Part shown: in pieces, positions 40,186 to 47,799 of the stretch
Position numbering within the stretch: the first letter of the stretch is position 1
How the letters are laid out: each line of letters starts with the position of its first letter
From: Streptomyces sp. TBY4
Lineage (GTDB): Bacteria > Actinomycetota > Actinomycetes > Streptomycetales > Streptomycetaceae
NCBI RefSeq assembly: GCF_024213195.1
Contig: NZ_JANAVF010000010.1
Span: forward strand, 124,001 to 188,000
Direction: 5' to 3'
DNA length: 64,000 nucleotides
Translations under genes and position numbers: made by a program
Notes under the pieces: model-generated
Seen by the model: only the letters and a program-made list of their open reading frames with translations
What the model was told of the DNA's origin: nothing
Database searches by the model: none

Positions 40186-42632
40186 CCGGGGACACGCGCC
40201 GGCACGACGATGCCCGCCGGCAGGGAACACCGGACGCCGACCGGCCGGCGGGCCTCGTCCCGCAGCAGGCTCCGACGCCCCTCGGGCGCCTCGTCGCCAC
40301 CGTGGAACGGCTGCGCCGCGAAGTGCTGGAAGCACAAGGGGCCGCCGACGGGCGGGCCCTGGTCGAACTGGCCAAGGGCATCCTGATCGGCCAGCTCAGC
40401 TGCACCCCGGCCGCAGCCGCCCGCCAGCTCGACGTCCTGTGCCGCGAGAGCGGGATGTCCCCCCTCGAACTCGCCGCCGACATCGTCAACCAGGCCTCCC
40501 GCGACCACGTCAGCGAGATCGCCGCCGAGTTCGTCGAACGTACGGGGGCGGCTGCGGGTACGGGCCCGCGCGCCGACGGGACCGTCCGGGCCGATCGGTA
40601 CTCCACGGTCGCGGTGCGCCTGCGCACCGCCGAGAGCGGGGTGCTCCGCGTCGCCGCCGACACACAGGCGGTCGCCGAGTCCCTCCTGTCGAACGCCCTG
40701 GGCCCCCTGGGAGCCGTGGCGGTGGCCGTGTGGGCCGCGGAACCCGACGGGTCGCTGGCCCTCGCAGGCCACGCCGGATTCCCGCCCAGGGAAGCCGCGC
40801 GCTGGCGCCACGTCCCCCCGGGCGTCTCCACCGTCGCCCGTCTCGCGCTGGGGGAGCGCAGGCTGGTCACCCTCGCCGACCTCGACCGGGAAGGGCTCCC
40901 CTCCATCGGCCGGGCCGAGTGGCCCGACGGCGGGCGGATGGCGGTGCCCACGGGGACGGGCGGACGGATCCAGGGCGTCCTGGAGATCTGCTGGCCTCGG
41001 CCCCTGGAGACCCAGGCACCCCAGATCGAGCGCCAGGTCGAAGCCCTCGCCGAGCTGTGCGCCCGCACCATGGACGCCTCGCCCCCGCGCGACCCCGAGG
41101 CGGCCGACGCGGTCCTCCCCGACGTCGCCGAGCTCATCGACCTCGCCGAAGGGCTCCAGGACCCGGCCGTGGTCCTCACCCCGGTCCTCGACTCCGACGG
41201 CCGGCTCGCCGACTTCCGGATCAGGCACACCGGCAGCCGCTTCGTCGACCCGGGGGGACGACCGCGCGGCGACGTCAACGGAGCCCTGCTGCTGGAGGCC
41301 TACCCGCTGGCGGCCGGGGAGAGCGGGCTCTTCGACATCATCGAACGCGTGCACGCGACGGGCGAACCCTTCCGCGCCGAACGCATGAGCCTGACCGCGC
41401 TCGTCGACCAGATCCCGCTCACCTCGGTCGCGAACATCAGCGTCAGCCGCCACGGCTCCGCCGTCCTGCTGATCTGGCGGATCGAGGACGAGACGGCCCG
41501 CCTGGCCGATCTCCTCCAGCACGCCCAGCGCCTGGGCCGGATCGGGGGCTTCGAAGAGAACCTCGTCACCGGCGAGACCACCTGGAACGCCCAGCTCTAC
41601 GCGCTCCACGGACTCCCGCCCACCGCGCCCCCGGTCCGGCTGCGGGAACTCCCCGGCTACGCGCACCCCGACGACTCCGCGGCCCTCGGCCGCTTCCTGC
41701 GCGCGGTCCTGCGCCACCGCCGCCCCGCCTCCGTCAACCTGCGCCTGCGCAGATCCGACGGCATCACCCGCCACATCCGGGTCGTCGCCGAGCCCGTCCT
41801 CGACGCGGACCAGCGGCTGCACGCCGTGCGCGGCGCCTACCAGGACATCTCCGCCCAGCACTGGACCGAGGTGGCCCTGGCCGCGACCAGGGACCAACTC
41901 GCCCACACCGAGGCCGAGTCCGCCGAACGAAACCGGCTGGCCCTCCAGCTCCAGCACGCCATCATGCCCCCCACCCCGCCGGCCATCGAGGCGCCGGGCC
42001 TGCGGGTGGCCGTCCGCTACCGGCCGGCGGAGATCGAGGCGCTCGTCGGCGGAGACTGGTACGACACCGTGGTGCTGCCCTCCGGGCTGATCATGCTGTC
42101 GGTGGGCGACGTCGCCGGGCACGGCATCGAGGCGGCCACCGGCATGGTCGTCCTGCGCAACGCCCTGCGCGGACTCGCCGTCACCGGGGCGGGCCCCGCC
42201 CAGCTGCTGTCCTGGCTCAACACGGTCACGCACCGGCTGGCCAAGCACGTGACGGCCACGGCCGTCTGCGGCCTCTTCGACCCGCGCACGCGAGTGATGC
42301 GCTGGGCCCGCGCGGGCCACCTGCCTCCCGTACTCGTCCGCGGAGGAGAGGCGGAGGCGTTCCCGCTCATCGAGGGGCTGCTCCTCGGAGCCCTGCCCGA
42401 TGTCGCCTACGTCGAGCGGGAGGTGCAGCTCGAACCGGACGACACCCTGCTGATGTACACGGACGGGCTGGTGGAGCGCCGGGACTCCTCGGTGCAGGAG
42501 TCCCTCGGCCACCTCCTGCGCGCGGCTGCCTCCGCCGCCGGGGACCTGGACGGCCAGCTGGACCGCCTCCTCGCCGCGAGCCGTTCCGACACGGACGACG
42601 ACACCTGTGTGATCGGCATCCGCGTCGGCTGA
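40182..42632 (+). CDS. ANTAR-GAF-PAS-PP2C (SpoIIE/RsbU-type) phosphatase
   Basis: The 816-residue protein begins at a GTG inside the kinase stop (GTGA). An ANTAR-like domain lies at ~45-110 (RALVELAKGILIGQLSCTPAAAARQLD), a GAF-like domain at ~140-290, PAS regions at ~300-560 and a short coiled coil. A PP2C/SpoIIE domain occupies ~590-816, with metal-binding Asp residues in VGGDWYD, VGDVAGHGIEA, MYTDGLVE and DDDTCVI. It should dephosphorylate STAS proteins and so free the sigma factor. An N-terminal ANTAR, normally an RNA-binding antitermination module, in a PP2C protein is noteworthy though seen in actinomycetes. The hybrid kinase probably regulates it. Confidence 0.9.
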   Translation: MTGDTRRHDDARRQGTPDADRPAGLVPQQAPTPLGRLVATVERLRREVLEAQGAADGRALVELAKGILIGQLSCTPAAAARQLDVLCRESGMSPLELAADIVNQASRDHVSEIAAEFVERTGAAAGTGPRADGTVRADRYSTVAVRLRTAESGVLRVAADTQAVAESLLSNALGPLGAVAVAVWAAEPDGSLALAGHAGFPPREAARWRHVPPGVSTVARLALGERRLVTLADLDREGLPSIGRAEWPDGGRMAVPTGTGGRIQGVLEICWPRPLETQAPQIERQVEALAELCARTMDASPPRDPEAADAVLPDVAELIDLAEGLQDPAVVLTPVLDSDGRLADFRIRHTGSRFVDPGGRPRGDVNGALLLEAYPLAAGESGLFDIIERVHATGEPFRAERMSLTALVDQIPLTSVANISVSRHGSAVLLIWRIEDETARLADLLQHAQRLGRIGGFEENLVTGETTWNAQLYALHGLPPTAPPVRLRELPGYAHPDDSAALGRFLRAVLRHRRPASVNLRLRRSDGITRHIRVVAEPVLDADQRLHAVRGAYQDISAQHWTEVALAATRDQLAHTEAESAERNRLALQLQHAIMPPTPPAIEAPGLRVAVRYRPAEIEALVGGDWYDTVVLPSGLIMLSVGDVAGHGIEAATGMVVLRNALRGLAVTGAGPAQLLSWLNTVTHRLAKHVTATAVCGLFDPRTRVMRWARAGHLPPVLVRGGEAEAFPLIEGLLLGALPDVAYVEREVQLEPDDTLLMYTDGLVERRDSSVQESLGHLLRAAASAAGDLDGQLDRLLAASRSDTDDDTCVIGIRVG

Positions 42633-42648
42633 CGGCCCGGCCGGTCCT

Positions 42649-42840
42649 CTACCGGGCGGAGATCCGAACGGAGTCGACGGTCACCTGCTGCCGGGGCGCT
42701 CCGTCGCTCCCGCCGTCCCTGGTCCCCTTCTTCGCGATCTCGGCGAACCGGTAGCCGGGCCCGCCGGAGCCGGTACCGGTCGGGTCCCCGCACTGCAGGA
42801 CGAAGATGCCTGCGGTGGTGAGCCGGTGGCGGCCCTTGAT
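42649..42840 (-). pseudogene. Cyclophilin (peptidyl-prolyl isomerase) gene remnant
   Basis: Read on the minus strand, the 63 codons before the TAG at 42649 encode two cyclophilin segments joined in frame. One is the active-site region HRLTTAGIFVLQCGDPTGTG followed by SGGPGYRF; the other is the C-terminal segment AEIAKKGTRDGGSDGAPRQQ followed by VTVDSVRI. In intact cyclophilins these are separated by some 70-80 residues, and a further N-terminal strand is also absent here. No start codon with a ribosome-binding site precedes the fragment. It appears to be a decayed gene with an internal deletion. Family recognition is by eye. Confidence 0.7.
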
Positions 42841-42945
42841 GCCGGCGCCCCGCCCCGTCCCGGGGAGAAACGCCGTACGGGTCCTCCGATCAGCGGATCC
42901 GGGCGGCTCGCCTCCACGGGCCGGCCATCGACAGAGGAGCTACGC

Positions 42946-43743
42946 GTGAACCATCGGCCCGAGCCTTTCGAGATCCTCCCCGGCGCAGCCACGTCGCCGG
43001 TGATCCTGCACGTGCCGCACTCCTCGCGGGTCATACCGGAGTCCGTCCGCCGGGGAATCCGTCTCTCCGACCGCGCGCTCGACCGGGAGCTCGACCACAT
43101 CACCGACTCCCACACCGCAGAGATCGCCGCGGCGGCCGCGGCCGCCTGCGCCGTCACGCCGTGGCGGTTCGTCAACGGGCTGTCCCGGCTGGTCGTCGAC
43201 CCGGAGCGGTTCCCCGACGAGCGCGAGGAGATGCTCGCCGTGGGCATGGGCGCGGTGTACACGCACTCCACGCACCGGGAGCGCCTGCGCCCCGAGGGGT
43301 TCGACGCCCGCCCCTTGCTCGACCGCTACTTCCACCCGTACGCGGAGGCGATGACGCGGGCCGTGGAGGACCGGCTGCAGGCCGCCGGACGAGCGGTGAT
43401 CATCGACGTTCACTCGTACCCGACGGAGCCCCTCCCGTACGAACTCCACGGTGAGGGCGACCGGCCGCCGATCTGCCTGGGCACGGCCCCTTTCCACACC
43501 CCGCCCGCCCTCCTGGCCGCCGCCGAGAAGGCGTTCGAGGGCTTCGGCGGCACCGGGCTCGACAGTCCCTTCGCCGGCACGTACGTGCCGCTGGAGTACT
43601 ACGGCAAGGACGACCGGGTGGGCGCGCTGGTGATCGAGATCCGCCGGGACACGTACATGTCGGAGCCCGGCGGCCCCGCCGGCCCCGGCCTCGCCGCGCT
43701 GGCGGAGGCCCTGACGGAACTCGTGGACGAGCTGGCGACCTGA
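42946..43743 (+). CDS. N-formylglutamate amidohydrolase family protein
   Basis: The 265-residue protein starts at a GTG at 42946 after GAGGAG. FGase-family motifs are visible: VILHVPHSSRVIP, DHITDSHTAEIA, NGLSRLVVDPERFPDEREEM, YFHPYAEAM, VIIDVHSYPTEPLPYE and a final LVIEIRRDTYM. The His/Asp/Glu residues fit the zinc site of this fold. Members hydrolyse N-formylglutamate in histidine degradation or related N-acyl amino acids. No other hut gene is nearby, so the substrate is open. Confidence 0.9.
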   Translation: MNHRPEPFEILPGAATSPVILHVPHSSRVIPESVRRGIRLSDRALDRELDHITDSHTAEIAAAAAAACAVTPWRFVNGLSRLVVDPERFPDEREEMLAVGMGAVYTHSTHRERLRPEGFDARPLLDRYFHPYAEAMTRAVEDRLQAAGRAVIIDVHSYPTEPLPYELHGEGDRPPICLGTAPFHTPPALLAAAEKAFEGFGGTGLDSPFAGTYVPLEYYGKDDRVGALVIEIRRDTYMSEPGGPAGPGLAALAEALTELVDELAT

Positions 43744-43874
43744 TCCGGTCCGGGCGGGGGATCGCGGCGCCCCGAGGCGTGTCGGTCCTGGTCCGGGCCG
43801 CTGCCGTCCGGCACGGTGGGCGCGGCCAGTGGCCGTCCGCCACGACGGCCCCAGAACCGTGCGAAGGGGTGCGC

Positions 43875-44609
43875 ATGACGGAGAACGGCACCTCCCGGAC
43901 CAGCCGCCGCACCCTCCTGCTGGCCGCCGGATCGGCCGGCGCCGCCGCACTGGCGGCGGCCTGCTCGGGTCCGGCGACCACCCGGGGTGCGGCGGGCCGG
44001 CCCGAGGGCCCCGCGTCCCCGGCCTCGAACGCGACCCCGACCGCGACCGCGGCCGCAACGGGATCGTCCAGCCCGGCGTGCGTGCTGACCACGGAAGCCG
44101 GCGAGGGCCCGTACTACCTCGACCTGGACCGGGTGCGGTCCGACATCACGGAAGGCCGGGCCGGCGTGCCGTTCCGCCTGGACCTGACCGTGCTCCAGGC
44201 ATCGGCCGGCTGCCGCCCGGTCCCCGGCGCCGCGGTCGACATCTGGCACGCGGACAGCTCGGGCACCTACTCCACCGGCAAGGACACCTTCCTGCGCGGC
44301 ACCCAGCTCACGGACGCCGCCGGGCGGTGCACCTTCCGCACCGTCGTGCCGGGCTGGTACCGGGGTTTGGCGCCCCACATCCACTTCAAGGTGCGCCCCG
44401 ACCGGGACACCGAGACGACCTCGCAGTTCTTCTTCCCCGAGGAACTCCTGCTGCGCGTGTACGCGCTCCAGCCCTACGCCCGCCGCAAGGCCCCGGCCCA
44501 CCCCAACACCCGGGACGGCCGCTACCGGGACTCGGGCGCCGCGATGACCCTGAACCCGTCACCGGACGCGGCCGGCTACCGGGCGGCGTTCACCGTCGGC
44601 ATCAGCTGA
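43875..44609 (+). CDS. Tat-exported lipoprotein with intradiol dioxygenase fold
   Basis: The 244-residue protein starts at the ATG at 43875 (GAAGGGG upstream). The signal peptide carries twin arginines (SRRTLLLAAGSAGAAALAAAC) and a lipobox, so a folded metalloprotein is probably exported by Tat and lipidated. After a Thr/Ala/Pro linker comes the intradiol ring-cleavage dioxygenase domain: LTTEAGEGPYYLD, VDIWHADSSGTYS, and GWYRGLAPHIHFKV with Tyr and two His. The two Tyr and two His match the family's Fe(III) ligands. Extracellular oxidation of catechol-like or lignin-derived compounds is plausible. It overlaps the convergent GNAT gene by 8 bp. Confidence 0.85.
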   Translation: MTENGTSRTSRRTLLLAAGSAGAAALAAACSGPATTRGAAGRPEGPASPASNATPTATAAATGSSSPACVLTTEAGEGPYYLDLDRVRSDITEGRAGVPFRLDLTVLQASAGCRPVPGAAVDIWHADSSGTYSTGKDTFLRGTQLTDAAGRCTFRTVVPGWYRGLAPHIHFKVRPDRDTETTSQFFFPEELLLRVYALQPYARRKAPAHPNTRDGRYRDSGAAMTLNPSPDAAGYRAAFTVGIS

Positions 44610-45267
44610 CATCCGCCGACGGCTCGTACCAGAGGCTCGTCATCGGGGAGTGCGCGGTCCAGCCCAGCGCGGAGTAGAGCGCCCGGCCGTCGGGCGTGCC
44701 GACCAGGAGGCCGGTCCGTGCACCGGCTTCGTACGCGGTGTTCTGGAGCGTGCGCATCACCAGGCCGCCGAGGCCCTTGCGCCGGTGCTCGGCGGCGGTC
44801 TCGACCTGGTCGACCACGACATGGGCGCCGGCAGGGGAGCCGGCATGGGCGATCTGTCCCCGGGCGGCGAAGTGCCCCTCGCGCGTACGGACCAGCACCC
44901 GGCTGACGCCGCCCCGGGTCCAGCGGGTGAGCGCGTAACCGGCCGGCACCTCGGGGTGCTCCGGTACGAGGCGACAGGTCATCAAGAAGCCCGGGATGTC
45001 GCTCCGCCACCCCGGACCGACCCAGGGCAGGACCGCCTGCTCCTCGGCGAACAGCTTCAGCCAGGTCCCGGGCGCGCTCGTCGCGGCGGCGATCTTGCGC
45101 ACATCGGCTTCGGAGGGTTCCGGCAGCACGTGCCGGGCTACGTGCTTGGGCTGCCCGACGTCGATCGTCCACCCCCACGGCTCGTCGATCGGGTCCGAGC
45201 CGCCGCGGGAGACCACCCAGCCGCTGATCCACATCCGCACGAGCTCACTGATCCCGCTGTCCGGCAT
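44602..45267 (-). CDS. GNAT family N-acetyltransferase
   Basis: The 221-residue protein has a C-terminal acetyltransferase core (GAHVVVDQVETAAEHRRKGLGGLVMRTLQNTAYEAGA, then GRALYSALGWTAHSPMTSLWYE). A ~100-residue N-terminal domain resembles a second, degenerate GNAT half. The ATG at 45267 has GAGGGGG at suitable spacing; the ATG three codons earlier (45276) is too close to it. Substrate unknown. Confidence 0.85.
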   Translation of the reverse strand: MPDSGISELVRMWISGWVVSRGGSDPIDEPWGWTIDVGQPKHVARHVLPEPSEADVRKIAAATSAPGTWLKLFAEEQAVLPWVGPGWRSDIPGFLMTCRLVPEHPEVPAGYALTRWTRGGVSRVLVRTREGHFAARGQIAHAGSPAGAHVVVDQVETAAEHRRKGLGGLVMRTLQNTAYEAGARTGLLVGTPDGRALYSALGWTAHSPMTSLWYEPSADVS

Positions 45268-45425
45268 CGCCGCCATCCCCCTCGGTAGGTAATAAGTGAT
45301 AGCCCCAAAGGGACCTTACGTAACGAGGGTGAGTCTTGGCCATAGACGGGGTGATACCCGCTTGCGCAAGATCGCCACGCGGGGCAACGTGGCCTGACAT
45401 CGCACGAAGGCAGGAAACAGGAAAG

Positions 45426-45839
45426 ATGACCGCGCAGGCTCACCCCGCAGACCACGAACTAGTCCAGGCCGCGGCCGACGTCGCGCGCACCCGATGCCGC
45501 GGCGACAACCACACCATGGCGGCCGCGGCCCGGGCCCGCGACGGCCGGATCATCACCGCGGTGAACGCCTATCACTTCACCGGAGGCCCCTGCGCCGAGC
45601 TGGTCCTCATCGGCACGGCAGCGGCGCAGGGAGCCTACGAGCTGGACACGATCGTCGCCGTGGGCGACCGCGACCGGGGGGTCGTCCCCCCGTGCGGCCG
45701 GTATCGGCAAGTCCTCCTCGACTACTTCCCCGCCCTGAAGGTCATCGTCGGCCAGGGCGACCGCGTCCGAACCGTCCTCATCGCCGACTTGCTGCCCGAA
45801 AGCTACGTATGGGCCGACCACCAGCTCGACGCCGGGTAG
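45426..45839 (+). CDS. Blasticidin-S deaminase-like cytidine deaminase with missing zinc ligand
   Basis: The 137-residue protein (ATG at 45426, AGGAAACAGGAAAG upstream) matches fungal blasticidin-S deaminase across its length: HFTGGPCAELVLIGTAAA carries the zinc-ligand Cys56 and catalytic Glu58, and the C-terminus LLPESYVWAD parallels the BSD end. The second motif reads PCGRYRQVLLDYFPALKVIV: Cys90 is present but the expected third zinc ligand is Tyr93 (codon TAT). The enzyme should deaminate cytosine-type nucleosides, but zinc binding may be altered or lost. It is a stand-alone gene. Confidence 0.85.
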   Translation: MTAQAHPADHELVQAAADVARTRCRGDNHTMAAAARARDGRIITAVNAYHFTGGPCAELVLIGTAAAQGAYELDTIVAVGDRDRGVVPPCGRYRQVLLDYFPALKVIVGQGDRVRTVLIADLLPESYVWADHQLDAG

Positions 45840-45853
45840 GTGCTCCCGGCCGG

Positions 45854-46870
45854 CTACTGCGTGAGGAACGCGCGGAGCACGGCGACCGTCTCCTCCGGTG
45901 CCTCGAAGGGCCAGAAGTGGCCCGAGTCGAAGAGGTGGACGCCGCTCCCCTCCGGGAGTTGCGCGAGGACGTCCGGATCGGTGTAGAACTCGCGGGGCTG
46001 CAGCGGGTCGCCCGCTCCCTGCAGGAGCAGGACCGGGCACCTCCACCGGGGGATGAGCCGCGTGCGCCGCTCGATCCATTCCTGGCGGAACGAAGAGGAG
46101 TGGAAGTAGCGGGGGACCGCCGTGCTGATCCCGTCGTGGCCGAACTCCTGCACGGTGCGCGCGAGGTCCGAGGTCTTCACCGCGCGCTCGGTGAGCAGGA
46201 GGTAGGCGGTGGCCACGAACCGGCGGGCGTCGGCCAGCATCGAAGGAGCCTCGGGCGAGGTGAACATGGCCTGCTGCGGGTGGAGTTCGGGGTTCAAGTG
46301 CCAGAGGTGCTGCTGTCCCCGGCCGTAGCGGACGACGCGGTCGCCCGACCGGGCCACGAGATGGTCTCCGACCGGAGTGCCCCGGTCGTGCGTGATCAGA
46401 CTGAACCGCTCGATCCGGAGCTGGTCCAGGAGGGCCTCCAGCTGGATGGCGACACCTTCTTGGCGGAAGTCGCCGGTGCCCTTCTCCGACTGGCCGTAGC
46501 CCTTCAGATCGATGGCCAGGCAGCGGTGGTCGGAGCCGAGCGCTTCGAGCGCGTAGTGCCACTGCCACCAGGAGTCGGGCACGCCGTGGAGGAACACCAC
46601 GACGGGACCGTCCGCGGGTCCTGCCTCGACGTAGTGCCAGCGCACGCTTTCGCCGTCGCCGGGAGCCTCTGCGATGCGGTGGGTGACGGTGACGTTCCCG
46701 AGCTGCTCCTGGTCGCCGTCGGCGTCGAGGGCGCGGGGCGGTGTCTGTGGCAGGTCGACGATGAGCTCGTCGACCGTGGCGAGTCTGGAGAAGCCCTCCT
46801 CCAGTCCCGCGTGGACCCGTTGCGGAAGCGGGGAGTATGCGTGCTGGATCGCGTTGCCCTCGGACGGCAT
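45854..46870 (-). CDS. Alpha/beta hydrolase, epoxide-hydrolase-like
   Basis: The 338-residue protein starts at the ATG at 46870 (GAGAGGA upstream). The fold markers are HGVPDSWWQWHYALEAL (HGxP oxyanion motif), DLKGYGQS, THDRGTPVGDH (nucleophile elbow with Asp, as in epoxide hydrolases and haloalkane dehalogenases), LLQGAGDPLQP (acid) and SGHFWPFE (His). An N-terminal extension of about 70 residues precedes the domain. A perfect 22-bp operator lies 24 bp upstream, matching those of the TetR regulon to the right, so it is probably co-regulated with the catabolic operon. Confidence 0.85.
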   Translation of the reverse strand: MPSEGNAIQHAYSPLPQRVHAGLEEGFSRLATVDELIVDLPQTPPRALDADGDQEQLGNVTVTHRIAEAPGDGESVRWHYVEAGPADGPVVVFLHGVPDSWWQWHYALEALGSDHRCLAIDLKGYGQSEKGTGDFRQEGVAIQLEALLDQLRIERFSLITHDRGTPVGDHLVARSGDRVVRYGRGQQHLWHLNPELHPQQAMFTSPEAPSMLADARRFVATAYLLLTERAVKTSDLARTVQEFGHDGISTAVPRYFHSSSFRQEWIERRTRLIPRWRCPVLLLQGAGDPLQPREFYTDPDVLAQLPEGSGVHLFDSGHFWPFEAPEETVAVLRAFLTQ

Positions 46871-46893
46871 GGCCGGTCCTCTCTCGAAGTGGC

Positions 46894-46915
46894 TAACTGA
46901 TGAAAGCATCAGTTA
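46894..46915. promoter_or_regulatory. TetR operator, copy 1 (epoxide hydrolase promoter)
   Basis: Perfect arms TAACTGATG and CATCAGTTA flank the 4-nt centre AAAG, 24 bp before the hydrolase start. Confidence 0.9.
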
Positions 46916-46972
46916 CGCGAGAGTCGTCAGTCAATGGGTCGCGGCCATGTATCGGGGGAGAGGGTCGGGGCT

Positions 46973-46992
46973 TCCTGATACTTCCATCAATT
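46973..46992. promoter_or_regulatory. TetR operator, copy 2 (tetR promoter)
   Basis: A weaker copy (TCCTGATA, 4-nt centre CTTC, CATCAATT) with the same arm spacing. It lies just upstream of a TAGAGT -10-like hexamer (47004-47009) that would give a transcript starting at or near the ATG at 47016. It fits negative autoregulation. Confidence 0.6.
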
Positions 46993-47015
46993 GTGCTATC
47001 GACTAGAGTCGAGCC

Positions 47016-47651
47016 ATGCAGCAGCCGCCTCCCCAGCCCGTCAATCGCTTCGAGCGCCGTCGGGCCCAGACCCGTCAGGCCCTCATCGGGGCGGCCCGCG
47101 CGATCCTCGCCGAGCGGGGCAATGCCGAGGTGAGCATCCAGGTCATCGCCGAACGCGCGGACGTGGGGTTCGGCACCTTCTACAACCACTTCGAGACCAA
47201 GGAAGCCCTCTTCGACGCGGCGGTCGCCGACGCGCTGGAGGAGTACGGGCAACTGCTGGACGCCGCGACGGGGTCGATCGACGATCCGGCCGAGACCTTC
47301 GCGACCAGCGTCCGGCTCGCGCTGCGCCTGGCGGCCAGCCATCCGGAGATCACGGGAATCCTCCGCTTCCGAGGTCTGCAGCACGTGCACAGCGGGACCG
47401 GTCTCGGCCCGCGCGCCCTGCGCGACCTGGAGGTCGGCAGGGCGTCCGGCCGGTTCCGCGTCGCGGACGCGCAGGTCGCGCTGAGCGCCGTCGGCGGGGC
47501 CGTCCTCGGGATGGTCCAGCTGGGAGCCACCACCGACCTCGCCGAGGCGGCGGGCGAGCAGACGGCCGAGATGATCCTGCGCATGCTCGGCGTGCCCGCC
47601 GACGAGGCCCGCGAACTGGCGACCCGACCCCTGCCGGCCTTGGGGCGGTAG
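47016..47651 (+). CDS. TetR family repressor of the catabolic cluster
   Basis: The 211-residue protein has an N-terminal HTH (about residues 18-64: QALIGAARAILAERGNAEVSIQVIAERADVGFGTFYNHFETKEALF) and a helical C-terminal domain. No canonical ribosome-binding site is seen, so a leaderless transcript is possible. It sits between the leftward hydrolase and the rightward exporter and operon. The same palindrome occurs upstream of all four transcription units, including its own. The effector is probably the pathway substrate or an intermediate. Confidence 0.9.
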   Translation: MQQPPPQPVNRFERRRAQTRQALIGAARAILAERGNAEVSIQVIAERADVGFGTFYNHFETKEALFDAAVADALEEYGQLLDAATGSIDDPAETFATSVRLALRLAASHPEITGILRFRGLQHVHSGTGLGPRALRDLEVGRASGRFRVADAQVALSAVGGAVLGMVQLGATTDLAEAAGEQTAEMILRMLGVPADEARELATRPLPALGR

Positions 47652-47696
47652 GGCGGGGGCGCCGCCCCGAGGGCGGGGCCGGGCGCGAAGCAGAGT

Positions 47697-47730
47697 GACG
47701 AGCGGGTGGAGTGGACTCCACCCGCTCGTC
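47697..47730. terminator. Terminator of tetR (16-bp stem)
   Basis: Perfect 16-bp arms (47697-47712 and 47715-47730) around GG separate tetR from the exporter gene, indicating a separate exporter transcript. Confidence 0.85.
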
Positions 47731-47773
47731 GCGTTGTGGCCCCTGATCCCCTCCTCCTGAATGATGGATAAAT

Positions 47774-47799
47774 CGTAACTGATGAATACCTCAGTTACG
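47774..47799. promoter_or_regulatory. TetR operator, copy 3 (exporter promoter)
   Basis: 11-bp arms with one mismatch (CGTAACTGATG and CCTCAGTTACG) flank a 4-nt centre, ending directly before the ATG at 47800. Confidence 0.85.

Noticed and set aside
35890..40335. 1481-codon open frame antisense to the hybrid kinase
   Set aside because: High-GC shadow frame: composition follows the kinase codons read backwards, with no start signal or domain; the sense strand has clear conserved domains.
40439..42754. Long Arg/Pro-rich frame over the PP2C phosphatase gene
   Set aside because: Shadow frame; the overlapping sense frame carries complete GAF and PP2C motifs.
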